Below are positions 1 through 7,638 of a DNA stretch of 32,383 nt, piece by piece. Source of the DNA: a virus. The translations under genes were made by a program, and so were the position numbers. The notes below the pieces were generated by a model that was not told the origin of the DNA, searched no databases, and saw only the letters and a program-made list of their open reading frames with translations. The stretch is taken from positions 1-32,383 of IMG/VR virus record IMGVR_UViG_3300025087_000233. One strand, given 5' to 3'. How positions within the stretch are numbered: position 1 is the stretch's first letter; the number at the start of each line of letters is the position of its first letter.

Positions 1-1277
1 TCGGCGTACTCATCAGGCTTGACGGGAAGCGCGATGGCGAACTTCTCCGCACGCACTTTCAAGCCTTCAATGGCACGCGCCTTGCGTTCGACGGTAAACT
101 GCTCCGCGAGAGTATCGGCACGCGCCTTCTCTGTCTCAAGTCTGGCCGCAAACCCGTCCGCCTGCACTTTGAGTGCGTCGAATTGTTCGGCTTTCTGCTT
201 GAGAGCGTTGAATTCCTCAACGTTGATAATAGGGTCGCTCATGTTGTCATCACCTTTCTTTGTCCAGTCTTCGGGAAGCATGTCCGTTTTTCCAAGTGTT
301 TTGGCACGCTTCATAATGTGTGCTTTGATAGTGGCGTGCGGTGCGCTACCACGTCCGATGGCATGAATGGCGTTTTGTAGATCAGCGGCATCGGCAATGG
401 GATACGCACCATCGGGCATTGCCGCTCCGCTTTTCGCCATTGCACTGCGCTGTTCGGTGTTGTAGTCTTTGAAAGTGTCTGGCGTATTATCAGTAACCAT
501 ACCCTCCAAGCTTTTGTCTTGATACCCACAGTCGGGACACTTGCCACCCTGTTTCATTTGCGCTTCGCACTTCGGACATTTCATCATGGCATCGGCAAAC
601 AAGGCACGGAACATATTGAAAAGCGTGGTCAGTTTGTTGTCTTCCACCATTGCATCACCACCCTTCATCAAGTTCGCGTCCGAACTAAAGATGGAAGTTT
701 GGTTGCCAAAGAACGGGCGGTTTGTTAAGGCAATGTGATCTAGCACGTTGTCATGCTCAGTCCCCTGCTCATCGGTGTAGACTGTGCCACCCGACAATTT
801 CCAAAGCACACCAGGACTGATATACTGGTATTTGCCATCGTTGATGAGACCTGTTCCCTCGTCTGTCAGTTCTGGCACAGCATAAAGACCGTCACTCTGC
901 AACTCCAACTTGGCAATGTTGCCAAGTTTGGGAGGATCGGGCTGTGCCTCAGTTGGATGACCAGCATAGATCGGTATCTTCCAGCGGGGTCGTTGCGCCT
1001 CATAGTTTGCCTTCATCTGCGCCAGGCGTTCAGGAGTGAGATCGATAGTATGATCACCACGCTTGAACATACCAACTGGAAAGATACGAAACGGTTTGCC
1101 AGCAGTGTAGGCAAACGGATCAACCCACACAACTTCAGAAGACATGGCCTCGTTAGCATACAACGCTTGCATGTGCTTTACAGCCTCATCTCGCGTTGGG
1201 TGACAACCCATGCTCTTGCCATCAGCAGACTTGACCACACAATGCTTATCACCTTGTTGAACGATCTTGTATGGCAC
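1..1277 (-). CDS. Mu gpI-like phage protease/scaffold, partial (3' end off window)
   Basis: Open on the minus strand from a GTG at 1277 to the window edge without a stop (about 425 codons). GTG is chosen because the frame has a TAG just upstream and a GGAG lies 6 nt before it, inside the end of the FmdB gene. Visible parts: an N-terminal segment of about 45 residues (GDKHCVVKSADGKSMGCH then ALYANE) of a kind often appended to phage capsid proteases; a Mu gpI-like core (PVGMFKRGDHTIDLTPERL, then IPIYAGHP with a candidate catalytic His); a CPKC/CPDCG zinc pair; an ADLQNAIHAIGRG...LPEDW motif common in phage maturation proteins; then a charged, coiled-coil-prone scaffold-like C-terminal part. 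Such proteins process and shape the prohead. Assignment is by motif, not by search. The internal zinc pair is unusual. Confidence 0.75.
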   Translation of the reverse strand, partial: MPYKIVQQGDKHCVVKSADGKSMGCHPTRDEAVKHMQALYANEAMSSEVVWVDPFAYTAGKPFRIFPVGMFKRGDHTIDLTPERLAQMKANYEAQRPRWKIPIYAGHPTEAQPDPPKLGNIAKLELQSDGLYAVPELTDEGTGLINDGKYQYISPGVLWKLSGGTVYTDEQGTEHDNVLDHIALTNRPFFGNQTSIFSSDANLMKGGDAMVEDNKLTTLFNMFRALFADAMMKCPKCEAQMKQGGKCPDCGYQDKSLEGMVTDNTPDTFKDYNTEQRSAMAKSGAAMPDGAYPIADAADLQNAIHAIGRGSAPHATIKAHIMKRAKTLGKTDMLPEDWTKKGDDNMSDPIINVEEFNALKQKAEQFDALKVQADGFAARLETEKARADTLAEQFTVERKARAIEGLKVRAEKFAIALPVKPDEYA

Positions 1278-1278
1278 T

Positions 1279-1533
1279 TCAAACTCCTACGTCACGCTTG
1301 GCTTTTTCCCATACTTGCTTACCCTTGGGAGAGAGTTGTGATTCAAACCGCTTACCGCTGTCGATATGATGAAAGCCAGTTGTGGCATAAACCACACTTG
1401 GCGGGTTGGTAAACAAGCGGTGGGTATCGCTCGAACCACACACCGAACATTTTGATCGGATCACCGATGAATAGGGTAGGGTTTTCTCGAACGTCCCACC
1501 GCAGGTTGTACATTTGAAGTCGAATCTTGGCAA
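1279..1533 (-). CDS. FmdB-like small zinc-ribbon protein
   Basis: 84 residues beginning LPRFDFKCTTCGGTFEK, with a second CSVCG pair about 25 residues on: the C-x2-C...C-x2-C layout and N-terminal aromatic/Cys pattern of FmdB-type regulatory zinc ribbons. The TTG start at 1533 is preferred over the longer upstream ATG frame because GAGG lies 5 nt before it and the family normally starts two or three residues before the aromatic motif; the longer frame would run through a terminator hairpin. It ends one base before the protease GTG, so the two are probably translationally coupled. Phage homologues commonly sit beside head genes. Function is unknown; probable zinc binding only. Confidence 0.75.
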   Translation of the reverse strand: MPRFDFKCTTCGGTFEKTLPYSSVIRSKCSVCGSSDTHRLFTNPPSVVYATTGFHHIDSGKRFESQLSPKGKQVWEKAKRDVGV

Positions 1534-1545
1534 AGTTACCTCGGC

Positions 1546-1585
1546 AAACAAAAAGCGTCCCGCCTCAACCCGACGAGGACGGGAC
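1546..1585 (-). terminator. Rho-independent terminator or attenuator before the FmdB gene
   Basis: Minus-strand hairpin with arms 1575-1585 and 1557-1566 (GTCCCG..CCTC pairing with GAGG..CGGGAC, one bulged base) followed by CTTTTTGTTT. It lies just upstream of the FmdB start, so it either ends a transcript coming from the right or attenuates the protease operon. Confidence 0.7.
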
Positions 1586-1717
1586 ACAAGATGTGCATAC
1601 ACTACTAGAGTATAGTCTACCACCAAATTGACATAATGCAAGAGGGAGGGGAAAAGTCAGTGCGTCACTAAGTTCTCACCAGTTTCTAATGTACAACGGC
1701 CCAAGTTGAGTATAATA
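1586..1717. other. Intergenic region upstream of the protease operon
   Basis: No gene seen. Contains a minus-strand TATACT (1609-1614) that could be a -10 for the FmdB/protease operon but lacks a well-spaced -35, one copy of the TTGACATAATGC motif (1628-1639, plus strand), and a plus-strand TATAAT (1711-1716) just before the three-hairpin element. Promoter assignments here are weak. Confidence 0.35.
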
Positions 1718-1786
1718 GGTGTTACCCCCCAACACCCCCTCAAGTGAGGGAGTCAAGACGGCCCTCCAAGTGGGGGTCGTTTTGCT
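1718..1786 (+). ncRNA. Candidate small structured RNA: three consecutive hairpins ending in a terminator
   Basis: Three adjacent hairpins on the plus strand: GGTGTT/AACACC (1718-1736), CCCTC-AAGT-GAGGG (1737-1750), and ACGGCCCTC/GGGGGTCGT around another AAGT loop (1758-1780) followed by TTTTG. The last is a good plus-strand terminator. A TATAAT at 1711 lies immediately upstream, but no good -35 is seen. No plus-strand gene precedes it, so a 65-75 nt RNA is possible; otherwise it is only a terminator insulating the plus-strand cassette from the minus operon. Confidence 0.45.
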
Positions 1787-1830
1787 ATCTTCGCGTGTTG
1801 GGTGGAGGGATGGGAGAGGGAAACTGGCAC

Positions 1831-1859
1831 TTGACAAATAGTGGCTTTTGGAATAGTAT
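1831..1859 (+). promoter_or_regulatory. Sigma70-type promoter P1 of the plus-strand cassette
   Basis: TTGACA (1831-1836), 17-bp spacer, TAGTAT (1854-1859), 18 bp before the first cassette ATG at 1878. The upstream flank, a GAGAGGG and CTGGCAC block, recurs at the second cassette promoter. Confidence 0.8.
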
Positions 1860-1877
1860 ATATCGGGAGATAATTCC

Positions 1878-2114
1878 ATGTCAGAGAAAAACTTTATTGT
1901 GTTTGCTGGTTCGACCTATTATCCCCTTCCTGGATGGGAGAACTTTCTGGGAAGGTACGGGACATTAAAAGAGGCTTGCAATGCTGGAAGGAATGAGGAT
2001 CGAGACTGGTGGCAAGTCGTTGATTTGTCAATAAATAAGATCGTTGAGGGTGGCGGGGGTAAAGCATATACTGTCGGAGAGTATGATATATGGAAAGGGG
2101 AAAAAAGTGCTTGA
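1878..2114 (+). CDS. Small hypothetical phage protein
   Basis: 78 residues, ATG 8 nt after GGGAG and 18 nt after promoter P1. The sequence has aromatic-rich patches (FAGSTYYPLPGWENFLGRYG, then DWWQVVDLSINKIVEGG). This layout of a YYPxxGWxxF segment followed by a WWQVVDL strand is familiar from small uncharacterised phage proteins; no function is known to me. It is the first gene of the plus-strand cassette and overlaps the start of the next gene, which suggests coupling. Confidence 0.75.
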   Translation: MSEKNFIVFAGSTYYPLPGWENFLGRYGTLKEACNAGRNEDRDWWQVVDLSINKIVEGGGGKAYTVGEYDIWKGEKSA

Positions 2115-2346
2115 AATCATACGAGTCTTTCTCGGTCTGAGACCTCCGAGAGTTCCCGCACCATACAATCTCTATCAATTCTGTCCCAAATGCGACGGCT
2201 TTCTGTATACCCGAAAGATGTGTCGCTGTGTTTTATACGGAAGAACAGAACACTTACATAGGTATTCTCTATGTGGTGGGTTTGAGATAGTCACCTATTG
2301 CAAAGACAGAGTAGAGGAACAGGAGAGGGTGGAAATTGGCACTTGA
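2107..2346 (+). CDS. Small Cys-rich protein, candidate zinc binder
   Basis: 79 residues from GTG 2107, chosen because AAGGGG lies 6 nt upstream and the GTG overlaps the previous stop; the longer upstream ATG frame lacks a ribosome site. The N-terminal half is hydrophobic/basic (LEIIRVFLGLRPPRVPAPY); then comes CPKC and a CRC motif with further Cys residues, consistent with a zinc knuckle. The stop codon lies inside the -35 of the next promoter. Function unknown. Confidence 0.6.
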   Translation: MLEIIRVFLGLRPPRVPAPYNLYQFCPKCDGFLYTRKMCRCVLYGRTEHLHRYSLCGGFEIVTYCKDRVEEQERVEIGT

Positions 2347-2371
2347 CAAGCCACTGCTTATGTGATAGTAT
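2343..2371 (+). promoter_or_regulatory. Sigma70-type promoter P2 of the plus-strand cassette
   Basis: TTGACA (2343-2348), 17-bp spacer, TAGTAT (2366-2371). The hexamers, spacer length and upstream GAGAGGG and GGCACTTGACAA blocks match promoter P1 at 1831, so one is probably a duplicate of the other. Confidence 0.8.
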
Positions 2372-2392
2372 TCTGGCCAAGGAGAACAGAAG

Positions 2393-2713
2393 ATGAAACA
2401 AATTACAAATCCTCGTCATGCTGTTGGCAAGACAATTGCGGTGATTGCATGGGGCGATCATGGAGAGGTACTCATCAAATTCACCGATGATACATTTGTG
2501 TTTCTTGAGGCGTATGATGATGAGGACACTGGCCTTCCATTTATCTCTATGACCACGCCGTTGCAGCCTGTTGAGTTTGGCTTCTCGCTTGTGCGCGAGA
2601 GGATCATCACCCAGGCGGAGATGGACAAAGCACGGGATGTCAAAGATGCCGGGGATCGGGAGGAGCGTCGTCGCCAGTTTGAATATCTCAAGCGAGAGTT
2701 CGAGGGCAAATGA
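2393..2713 (+). CDS. Small hypothetical phage protein
   Basis: 106 residues, start preceded by AAGGAG at 8 nt and by promoter P2. The N-terminal two thirds read as a beta-rich domain (GKTIAVIAWGDHGEVLIKF, then DDTFVFLEAYDDED); the C-terminus is a charged helix (DREERRRQFEYLKREFEGK). No recognised function. The stop overlaps the next start as ATGA. Confidence 0.75.
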   Translation: MKQITNPRHAVGKTIAVIAWGDHGEVLIKFTDDTFVFLEAYDDEDTGLPFISMTTPLQPVEFGFSLVRERIITQAEMDKARDVKDAGDREERRRQFEYLKREFEGK

Positions 2714-2898
2714 CAACTTACAAACCGTCCAACATCGACGAATTTTTCTCAGTTGTAGAGAAGGAACTTGCTTATTCAGAGAGTCTTAAGACTCGCTGGT
2801 CGTTGGGAGAATCTTTGGACGGGTATTCCCTGACAAGTGGAGATACTTGGGATCGCACTTACATAAGGAGAAGTTTGCCATACGACAGGCCGAACTAA
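2710..2898 (+). CDS. Small hypothetical protein, possibly frameshifted near its end
   Basis: 62 residues starting MTTYKPSNIDEFFSVVEKEL, with GAGGG close to the overlapped ATG. The last 20 or so residues look unlike a protein tail, whereas another plus frame continues from about 2830 to a TAA at 2970-2972 with a convincing charged helix (KFAIRQAELNKIRTANILRD, AERLRDEVARLST) overlapping the next gene's start. Either an indel around 2830-2870 broke a protein of about 85 residues, or there is programmed frameshifting or a second tiny gene. Confidence 0.5.
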   Translation: MTTYKPSNIDEFFSVVEKELAYSESLKTRWSLGESLDGYSLTSGDTWDRTYIRRSLPYDRPN

Positions 2899-2946
2899 AC
2901 AAGATACGCACGGCTAACATTCTCAGAGATGCGGAGAGGTTAAGAG

Positions 2947-3234
2947 ATGAGGTTGCGCGTCTTTCTACTTAAACACATTTTGACCATTGAAATTAGCAAA
3001 GATGATTCTCCTCTCCTTTGGATAGGGAGGAGAGCGCAGGAATTCCAATCAAGGGTATATAAACTCGCATTGTCTGAGGCTCGTGCGGGTTTTTTGAAAA
3101 TTTCCCTAATCAAGGCAGTCCGAAAAGTCACCGTTGAACTAGGGTATCCCATGCCATCCCTTGCCGCTGCAAGGAGATACGTTGAGGGGATATGGAATCA
3201 CCCTATCGTATTGCTTGAGACTAAATCTCCGTAG
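2947..3234 (+). CDS. Small hypothetical protein, end of the plus-strand cassette
   Basis: 95 residues, basic, with GAGG 7 nt before the ATG. No motif recognised; the sequence suggests mixed alpha/beta (VFLLKHILTIEISKDD, ARAGFLKISLIKAVRKVTVE). It overlaps by 14 bp, tail to tail, the minus-strand gene ending at 3221, so the cassette meets the morphogenesis operon head-on with no terminator between. Confidence 0.6.
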   Translation: MRLRVFLLKHILTIEISKDDSPLLWIGRRAQEFQSRVYKLALSEARAGFLKISLIKAVRKVTVELGYPMPSLAAARRYVEGIWNHPIVLLETKSP

Positions 3235-3601
3235 CCAGCACCGCGCTACCCGCCTTTGACGCGATCCACATATCCACGCCTAAGCGCAGATATGTACCCG
3301 TGCCAAAACTGCGTCTCTCGAAGAAGGCGAACTCCTTGCCCGCAAGTGTCAGCCCGATCTCTTCCCCGGCTGGCACTTTTCGTATCTTCACATTGGACGC
3401 GCCAATGCGACACTTGCCAATGGTTGTAGGCGAAGGCGGTGGAGGAGGGGGAAACTTGATCTTATCCGTGACGGGGTTGTTTACAAAGAATGTGGCCTCA
3501 ACCTTGTAACCGGACGCGGCGAGGTTGACCATCTGTTGACCGATGGTTGAGATAACACCATCATTATCGGTGATGTTGAAAATTAGCACGTTGTCGGCCA
3601 T
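3221..3601 (-). CDS. Small virion-type protein with poly-proline linker
   Basis: 126 residues from ATG 3601, just 3 bp after the portal stop. Two short beta-rich parts (NVLIFNITDNDGVISTI; CRIGASNVKIRKVPAG) are joined by a run of Pro residues around positions 51-58. Position after the portal suggests a minor head or decoration role, but nothing in the sequence proves it. It is the last minus gene before the inserted plus-strand cassette. Confidence 0.7.
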   Translation of the reverse strand: MADNVLIFNITDNDGVISTIGQQMVNLAASGYKVEATFFVNNPVTDKIKFPPPPPPSPTTIGKCRIGASNVKIRKVPAGEEIGLTLAGKEFAFFERRSFGTGTYLRLGVDMWIASKAGSAVLATEI

Positions 3602-3604
3602 ATT

Positions 3605-5257
3605 CTATGCCCTCGCTGGCTTCTTCACCTCAGGCTTCGCTGGCTCTTGAGGCTTCTCCGCTGTTGGATTCTGGTTACGTTGGTTGACAGCATCAGCGGG
3701 TATGGCTTTCTCCCCTCGCGCCACTCTTTGCCCACCGCTACCGGTTACCTCGTTCATTACACGTCTCTCTGATGCCTCATCCTTTGACGGGAAACCGGCA
3801 ATACGGCGCACCGATTCTTCCAGTTTGTCATCAGGTGTGATCACCTGTGCGCCGACCGTTTTGTTGATGTAGTCACCCACAACTTTCAAGTCTGGTGTTG
3901 AGATGTCGGAGTGATCAACAATGGGGTGATCCTCTACACCAAACTCAGGGTTGAGCATGAACAGAGGATCAACGAGGAAGCGGTTGATCGTATCCTTGAT
4001 CGAGTCGGCCCATGCCGCAACCGCTAGTTGAAAAAAGTCGGTTGTGACGGTCGCCAATGCTTGCGATCCTTGTTGATCCATCCCCAAGTGTATGAATTGC
4101 GCTAGGCCAACCATCGCCATACGCTTTTCGTGTCGTTGGATAATAGCACCGAAGTCTACCGCGCTTCTCATTGGCGGTGCAGTAAACTCGAACAGCACGC
4201 CGTTATCGTTCTGTGAGTTGCCCGTACCCATCTTCTTGTGAGGGATGACGAGGCTCATTTGCTCGTCAATGCGAATGTTGCGGCCCATGCGACGGTATTC
4301 TTGTATCTCCGCGTCTGAAGTGTTTCCCTTGCTTACATCATCGCCTAAGTAGAATGTGGGGAAACCAGCGCCCATGCGCTCGGTGGCGATGGCCTCAATT
4401 TCCTCTAGGTTTTTGGCATAATACCACGACGAATACATTGCGCGAAGTACTGACCTTCCCTCGGGGTTGTCACGCTCCGTTGTCGTGCGAAAGAGTATCA
4501 TCTTCTCAATAGGTATGGGGATAACCGACTGCGAGATAAACGTGCCGCCGATGGGAGGCCGCTGGTTGAGTCCTCTGAGTGATCCGTCCTTCTCATCAAA
4601 TATCCACGCATTGCCCTGCGCGAGTGTATCCTGGCCGATGAAGGCAAACTTCTTCCACCCGATACGCCCATCGGAATAGCGCGAGCGAGGCGTGCGAGGC
4701 CCCGGTCGTAGTCCCGGCCCTCGGCGTATCTTGTACACTGACTCAAATGGTGCGAAGCCGTATTGCAACATGCTCATACCCTGATCAATGAAGTCCGACC
4801 ACGAGAGAGACATATCGTGCATACATTGATCGAGGAAGTCTTTTGCTTCCGTGCTTTGTTTGTCGTTCTCGGAAACGGCAAACCACTTGACACGGCGCAA
4901 GGTCATCTTCATAGCCGAGAGCGTTGCCGCAACGATAGGGTTATTTCCCATCTCCTTATACAGTTGAACAGCGCGATAGCCGTTCAACTCGCGCAAGTAG
5001 TCTTCGGCTACATCCCCACCGTGTCGAATAAGCGCGGAGACCGAGCGTTGTGTGAACAAGTCGCCTATTGGTTTGATGATAGGCGCGCCGGGAATGCCAT
5101 CAGCCATTATATCCGCGCTGCGCTTGCGGTTGCGCCTTTGTTTGTCGAGTCGGTAAACGTAACTTGGCGTTACGCTAAAGTCCTGTGCGATGATAGGGGG
5201 ATCGCCCCCTTTGTCTAGTGCTTCGAGTATGGCCGGTTGGCGGTTGTTCTTACGCAT
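3605..5257 (-). CDS. Phage portal protein (DUF935-like) with N-terminal HTH-like segment
   Basis: 550 residues, ATG 7 nt after GGGAG. Residues about 90-480 have the portal pattern of DUF935/Mu gp29-like proteins: an early helical region (NNPIVAATLSAMKMTLRRVK), the GMSMLQYGFAPFESVYK block, a stem region (ERMGAGFPTFYLGD) and a clip/crown part, then a Pro/Ala/Lys-rich tail. Portals form the dodecameric DNA gate at one capsid vertex and dock terminase. Residues 8-45 (AILEALDKGGDPPIIAQDFS, VTPSYVYRLDKQRRNRKR) read as a helix-turn-helix, which is not usual in portals. It lies downstream of terL as expected. Confidence 0.85.
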   Translation of the reverse strand: MRKNNRQPAILEALDKGGDPPIIAQDFSVTPSYVYRLDKQRRNRKRSADIMADGIPGAPIIKPIGDLFTQRSVSALIRHGGDVAEDYLRELNGYRAVQLYKEMGNNPIVAATLSAMKMTLRRVKWFAVSENDKQSTEAKDFLDQCMHDMSLSWSDFIDQGMSMLQYGFAPFESVYKIRRGPGLRPGPRTPRSRYSDGRIGWKKFAFIGQDTLAQGNAWIFDEKDGSLRGLNQRPPIGGTFISQSVIPIPIEKMILFRTTTERDNPEGRSVLRAMYSSWYYAKNLEEIEAIATERMGAGFPTFYLGDDVSKGNTSDAEIQEYRRMGRNIRIDEQMSLVIPHKKMGTGNSQNDNGVLFEFTAPPMRSAVDFGAIIQRHEKRMAMVGLAQFIHLGMDQQGSQALATVTTDFFQLAVAAWADSIKDTINRFLVDPLFMLNPEFGVEDHPIVDHSDISTPDLKVVGDYINKTVGAQVITPDDKLEESVRRIAGFPSKDEASERRVMNEVTGSGGQRVARGEKAIPADAVNQRNQNPTAEKPQEPAKPEVKKPARA

Positions 5258-5260
5258 TGG

Positions 5261-5542
5261 TTATCTCCCGCATAACTTCCAGATGAGTTCTAGTTCCCGT
5301 CGTATGCGGGAGGCAAATGACTCACCTCGTTGTTTCTTCCGTTGTTCTCGTTCTTGACAAGTCAAACAAATATGCTCAATGCTAGACCGCCAAGTAGTAT
5401 ACGGGTTATGGCAACTTTCGCACTCGCGCCACTCGACGAACCCGTATTGGGAGTGAGCAAGGTGTTGCTCTAACAGCCAGTGCATTAGTACCTTCCGCCT
5501 CTCTGCCAGCGACTTTCGCGGTGTGTGCTGAGGTTCGACCAT
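5261..5542 (-). CDS. Small zinc-finger protein between terminase and portal
   Basis: 93 residues starting MVEPQHTPRKSLAERRKVL; GGAGG sits 6 nt upstream of this ATG. Two Cys pairs (CESCHNPY ... HICLTC) about 20 residues apart with a basic C-terminal helix (EREQRKKQRGESFASRIRRE). It overlaps the terL 3' end by 58 bp in another frame. The spacing suits a treble-clef or HNH-like fold but no HNH catalytic His-Asn-His set is evident. Function unknown. Confidence 0.65.
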   Translation of the reverse strand: MVEPQHTPRKSLAERRKVLMHWLLEQHLAHSQYGFVEWRECESCHNPYTTWRSSIEHICLTCQEREQRKKQRGESFASRIRRELELIWKLCGR

Positions 5543-6897
5543 AGGCGTCCTCCATCCCAACGGCTTCTATTAGCCTCCGCCAGCAAAGGTAATATGCTTG
5601 CGTCCACACGGTTTCGCATATTGAAGATCGCGCTTACGATGACACGTTCTGCGTCCATCATGTGATACGAATGCTTGTCCTCAATATCCTCAATCGGGTT
5701 GTTGTGTTCGTCTAATTTGCGTGCGTATGAGCCTTTTTCGTCAAGGTACTTCTTGAGTGTGTTGAACACGAATATCTTATTCTGCTTGTGATAGGCGTAG
5801 ACACGCGCAATGCCTACTTCTACATCATTGATCGGCGGCGCGCTCATGGGTATGCCCGCCTCTTGAAATTCCTGTCGCCATTGCTCCTCCGGCCTCGCAC
5901 CGCCTACCCACAATAGAGGCCGGTTGCCTACGATCTTGCGAAAGTTCTCCGCGTGCTGTTTGATAGACTTGCCCCCCATGAGGTATTCATTGAAGTAGTA
6001 AAGATCGCCAGTGGCCGGGTCTTCGGCTATGAACAATGCGGCCATGTGAACACCGCCGAAGTCTACACCAATGTAGAGTGTCCAGTCACCGGGAATTTCA
6101 CGAGGTGGAATAACACAGGCTTCCTCGTCAAAGGCATCGTAGATCATGCCCGCCGGTCGTGCGTACTCGCCCTCGTACATCATCTTGAATTTCCACGCCG
6201 GCAAGTCACGTTTGGCACGATAGAACTCGTCAAGGGGAAAAGCAGGATTATCAATGCTCTTGAACTGGATAATGTCTACATCGCTCCGCATCCCGCTCAT
6301 TGTCGGATCGTACAACTCGTGTTTTATCCATCCGAGGTTATAGAGCGTGCTGGTTAACAAGCAACGACCACGCGCAAGACTTAGACGCCTGAGTACCGCT
6401 TCCCATGCGTCAATGCGAAAACTATCCATTCCCACCTCGTCCAGCCACGCGGCTTTTGCCGTTGTGCTTTCAAGAGACTCAGCGTTCTTTGCGCTGCCGA
6501 AGATCACCCGTCCCCACATCGGATCGGTCGAGCGTTCGGCGCACTTGCCTGTCTTGGGATCAGCCAGTTCAAATATCTTGTCAGCGGCCCACCAGCGGCC
6601 AAGTTTCAGTGTAGTATAGAATATGCGAATGAACTCCGGTAACATCTTGAGACGCAAAAGGGGATAGGTAGACGTGACGGCTAGATAGTCTCCTGACCCG
6701 CGCCGTTGTATCTCTCGATACAACCACCAAGGGCCACTGGATGTCTTACCTGATTGCGTGCCCGCCAGCACAACCACAAACCTCTTGTCGCTATCCCACA
6801 TTTGCACCTGACCGGGATGTAGATGCAATTGTGCTTTACCGGTCGCGGGATCAACGTAGAACAGATCGGACGCAACAACGTTATCAGAGCGGTTCAC
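5485..6897 (-). CDS. terL: Terminase large subunit (ATPase/nuclease DNA packaging motor)
   Basis: 470 residues; GTG start at 6897 with GAGG 6 nt upstream, overlapping the preceding gene by 14 bp. ATPase domain: Walker A GTQSGKTS at about residues 46-53, Walker B AAWLDEVG at about 149-156. Nuclease domain: YIGVDFGGVH near residue 280 with the first catalytic Asp, and HSYHMMDAERV near the C-terminus supplying another acidic residue. Both halves of a packaging motor are present and the length is usual. It works with the portal to translocate and cut concatemeric DNA. Confidence 0.93.
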   Translation of the reverse strand: MNRSDNVVASDLFYVDPATGKAQLHLHPGQVQMWDSDKRFVVVLAGTQSGKTSSGPWWLYREIQRRGSGDYLAVTSTYPLLRLKMLPEFIRIFYTTLKLGRWWAADKIFELADPKTGKCAERSTDPMWGRVIFGSAKNAESLESTTAKAAWLDEVGMDSFRIDAWEAVLRRLSLARGRCLLTSTLYNLGWIKHELYDPTMSGMRSDVDIIQFKSIDNPAFPLDEFYRAKRDLPAWKFKMMYEGEYARPAGMIYDAFDEEACVIPPREIPGDWTLYIGVDFGGVHMAALFIAEDPATGDLYYFNEYLMGGKSIKQHAENFRKIVGNRPLLWVGGARPEEQWRQEFQEAGIPMSAPPINDVEVGIARVYAYHKQNKIFVFNTLKKYLDEKGSYARKLDEHNNPIEDIEDKHSYHMMDAERVIVSAIFNMRNRVDASILPLLAEANRSRWDGGRLWSNLSTHRESRWQRGGRY

Positions 6898-7315
6898 TTG
6901 TTTCCTCTACTGGCCTGAGCGATTCATCTATATTTTCGGCTGGCCCGTTGTCAATGACTTGTGCTGCTTGTACAACTTGTTTCTCCGGTCGCACTACTTC
7001 AACAATGGTGATCTTCGACTGCTCTACCGCAAGTCCAAGCATCTGCGGGGGGAGTCCCCAACGATACTTGGCAAGAAACTCCATTGCCTTCACACCTGTT
7101 GGGCCTCCGCTCAAAGCCATCTCCTTTGCCTTGCGGAAGATGTCGATCCAGTCATCCTCGTTGACGGCGGTATCCATCAACAGTTTGAGATCGGCAGACT
7201 GTAACTCTTGTTCGGCAGGGAGGTTCTCAGGGTGAATGGCAATAGCGGTTGTGCTATCGCTAGGGGAGGAGACTAGCAGGCCGCCGCGCACTCGCTTGGT
7301 GTGAGTAACAGACAT
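6884..7315 (-). CDS. Candidate terminase small subunit
   Basis: 143 residues from ATG 7315. The region about 50-110 is helical with a W-x2-I-x3-A pattern (NEDDWIDIFRKAKEMALSGG, VKAMEFLAKYRWGLPP), followed by a strand and an acidic tail. This resembles small helical TerS-type or terS-adjacent proteins and the position directly before terL supports it, but I see no clear N-terminal HTH. It could instead be another packaging accessory protein. Confidence 0.5.
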   Translation of the reverse strand: MSVTHTKRVRGGLLVSSPSDSTTAIAIHPENLPAEQELQSADLKLLMDTAVNEDDWIDIFRKAKEMALSGGPTGVKAMEFLAKYRWGLPPQMLGLAVEQSKITIVEVVRPEKQVVQAAQVIDNGPAENIDESLRPVEETSEPL

Positions 7316-7319
7316 TATC

Positions 7320-7529
7320 CTAGAATCTCCACAGTTGTTTTTTGCTGGACAAATCTTCAACCCTGATAATGATATTTGCGGAAGACAATGAACGGTAATA
7401 ATAGGAGATAGAGGATTTCCTATTTGGACAACCCCATTGGTGTTGTCCTGCTGTATTCAATTGGCAATAGGGACATATAACTACCACTGGGTATTCGTAT
7501 TCCTGTCCGTCCGTTGTAGATGTTGCCAT
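7320..7529 (-). CDS. Small Cys-rich protein
   Basis: 69 residues from ATG 7529 (MATSTTDGQEYEYPVVVICPYC). CPYC with further Cys (WGCPNRK) suggests a zinc knuckle. AGGA lies about 11 nt upstream, rather distant. First gene after the terminator hairpin, directly before the terS candidate. Confidence 0.6.
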   Translation of the reverse strand: MATSTTDGQEYEYPVVVICPYCQLNTAGQHQWGCPNRKSSISYYYRSLSSANIIIRVEDLSSKKQLWRF

Positions 7530-7547
7530 ACTATAGTTGTTCCTGTG

Positions 7548-7597
7548 TAAAACAAAAGCGCGAGTAGTCAGTAAAGTACAGACTGACACACTCGCGC
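7548..7597 (-). terminator. Strong rho-independent terminator upstream of the packaging operon
   Basis: Minus-strand hairpin: GCGCGAGTGT plus GTCAGT (7597-7582) pairing with ACTGAC plus ACTCGCGC (7572-7558), followed by TTTTGTTTT. It separates the sugar/DNA-methyltransferase operon from the packaging genes, although the promoter at 7639 lies upstream of it. Confidence 0.8.
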
Positions 7598-7638
7598 AAC
7601 GGGTGAGTGAGAGCCGACGGGGAGATCGGCGCGTGAGA

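Noticed and set aside
753-1412. Plus-strand ORF of 219 codons
   Set aside because: It lies opposite the continuous protease/scaffold frame, which has recognisable phage motifs and a ribosome site; the plus frame has none and is its shadow.
4763-5218. 151-codon plus-strand ORF
   Set aside because: Antisense shadow of the portal gene without start signals.
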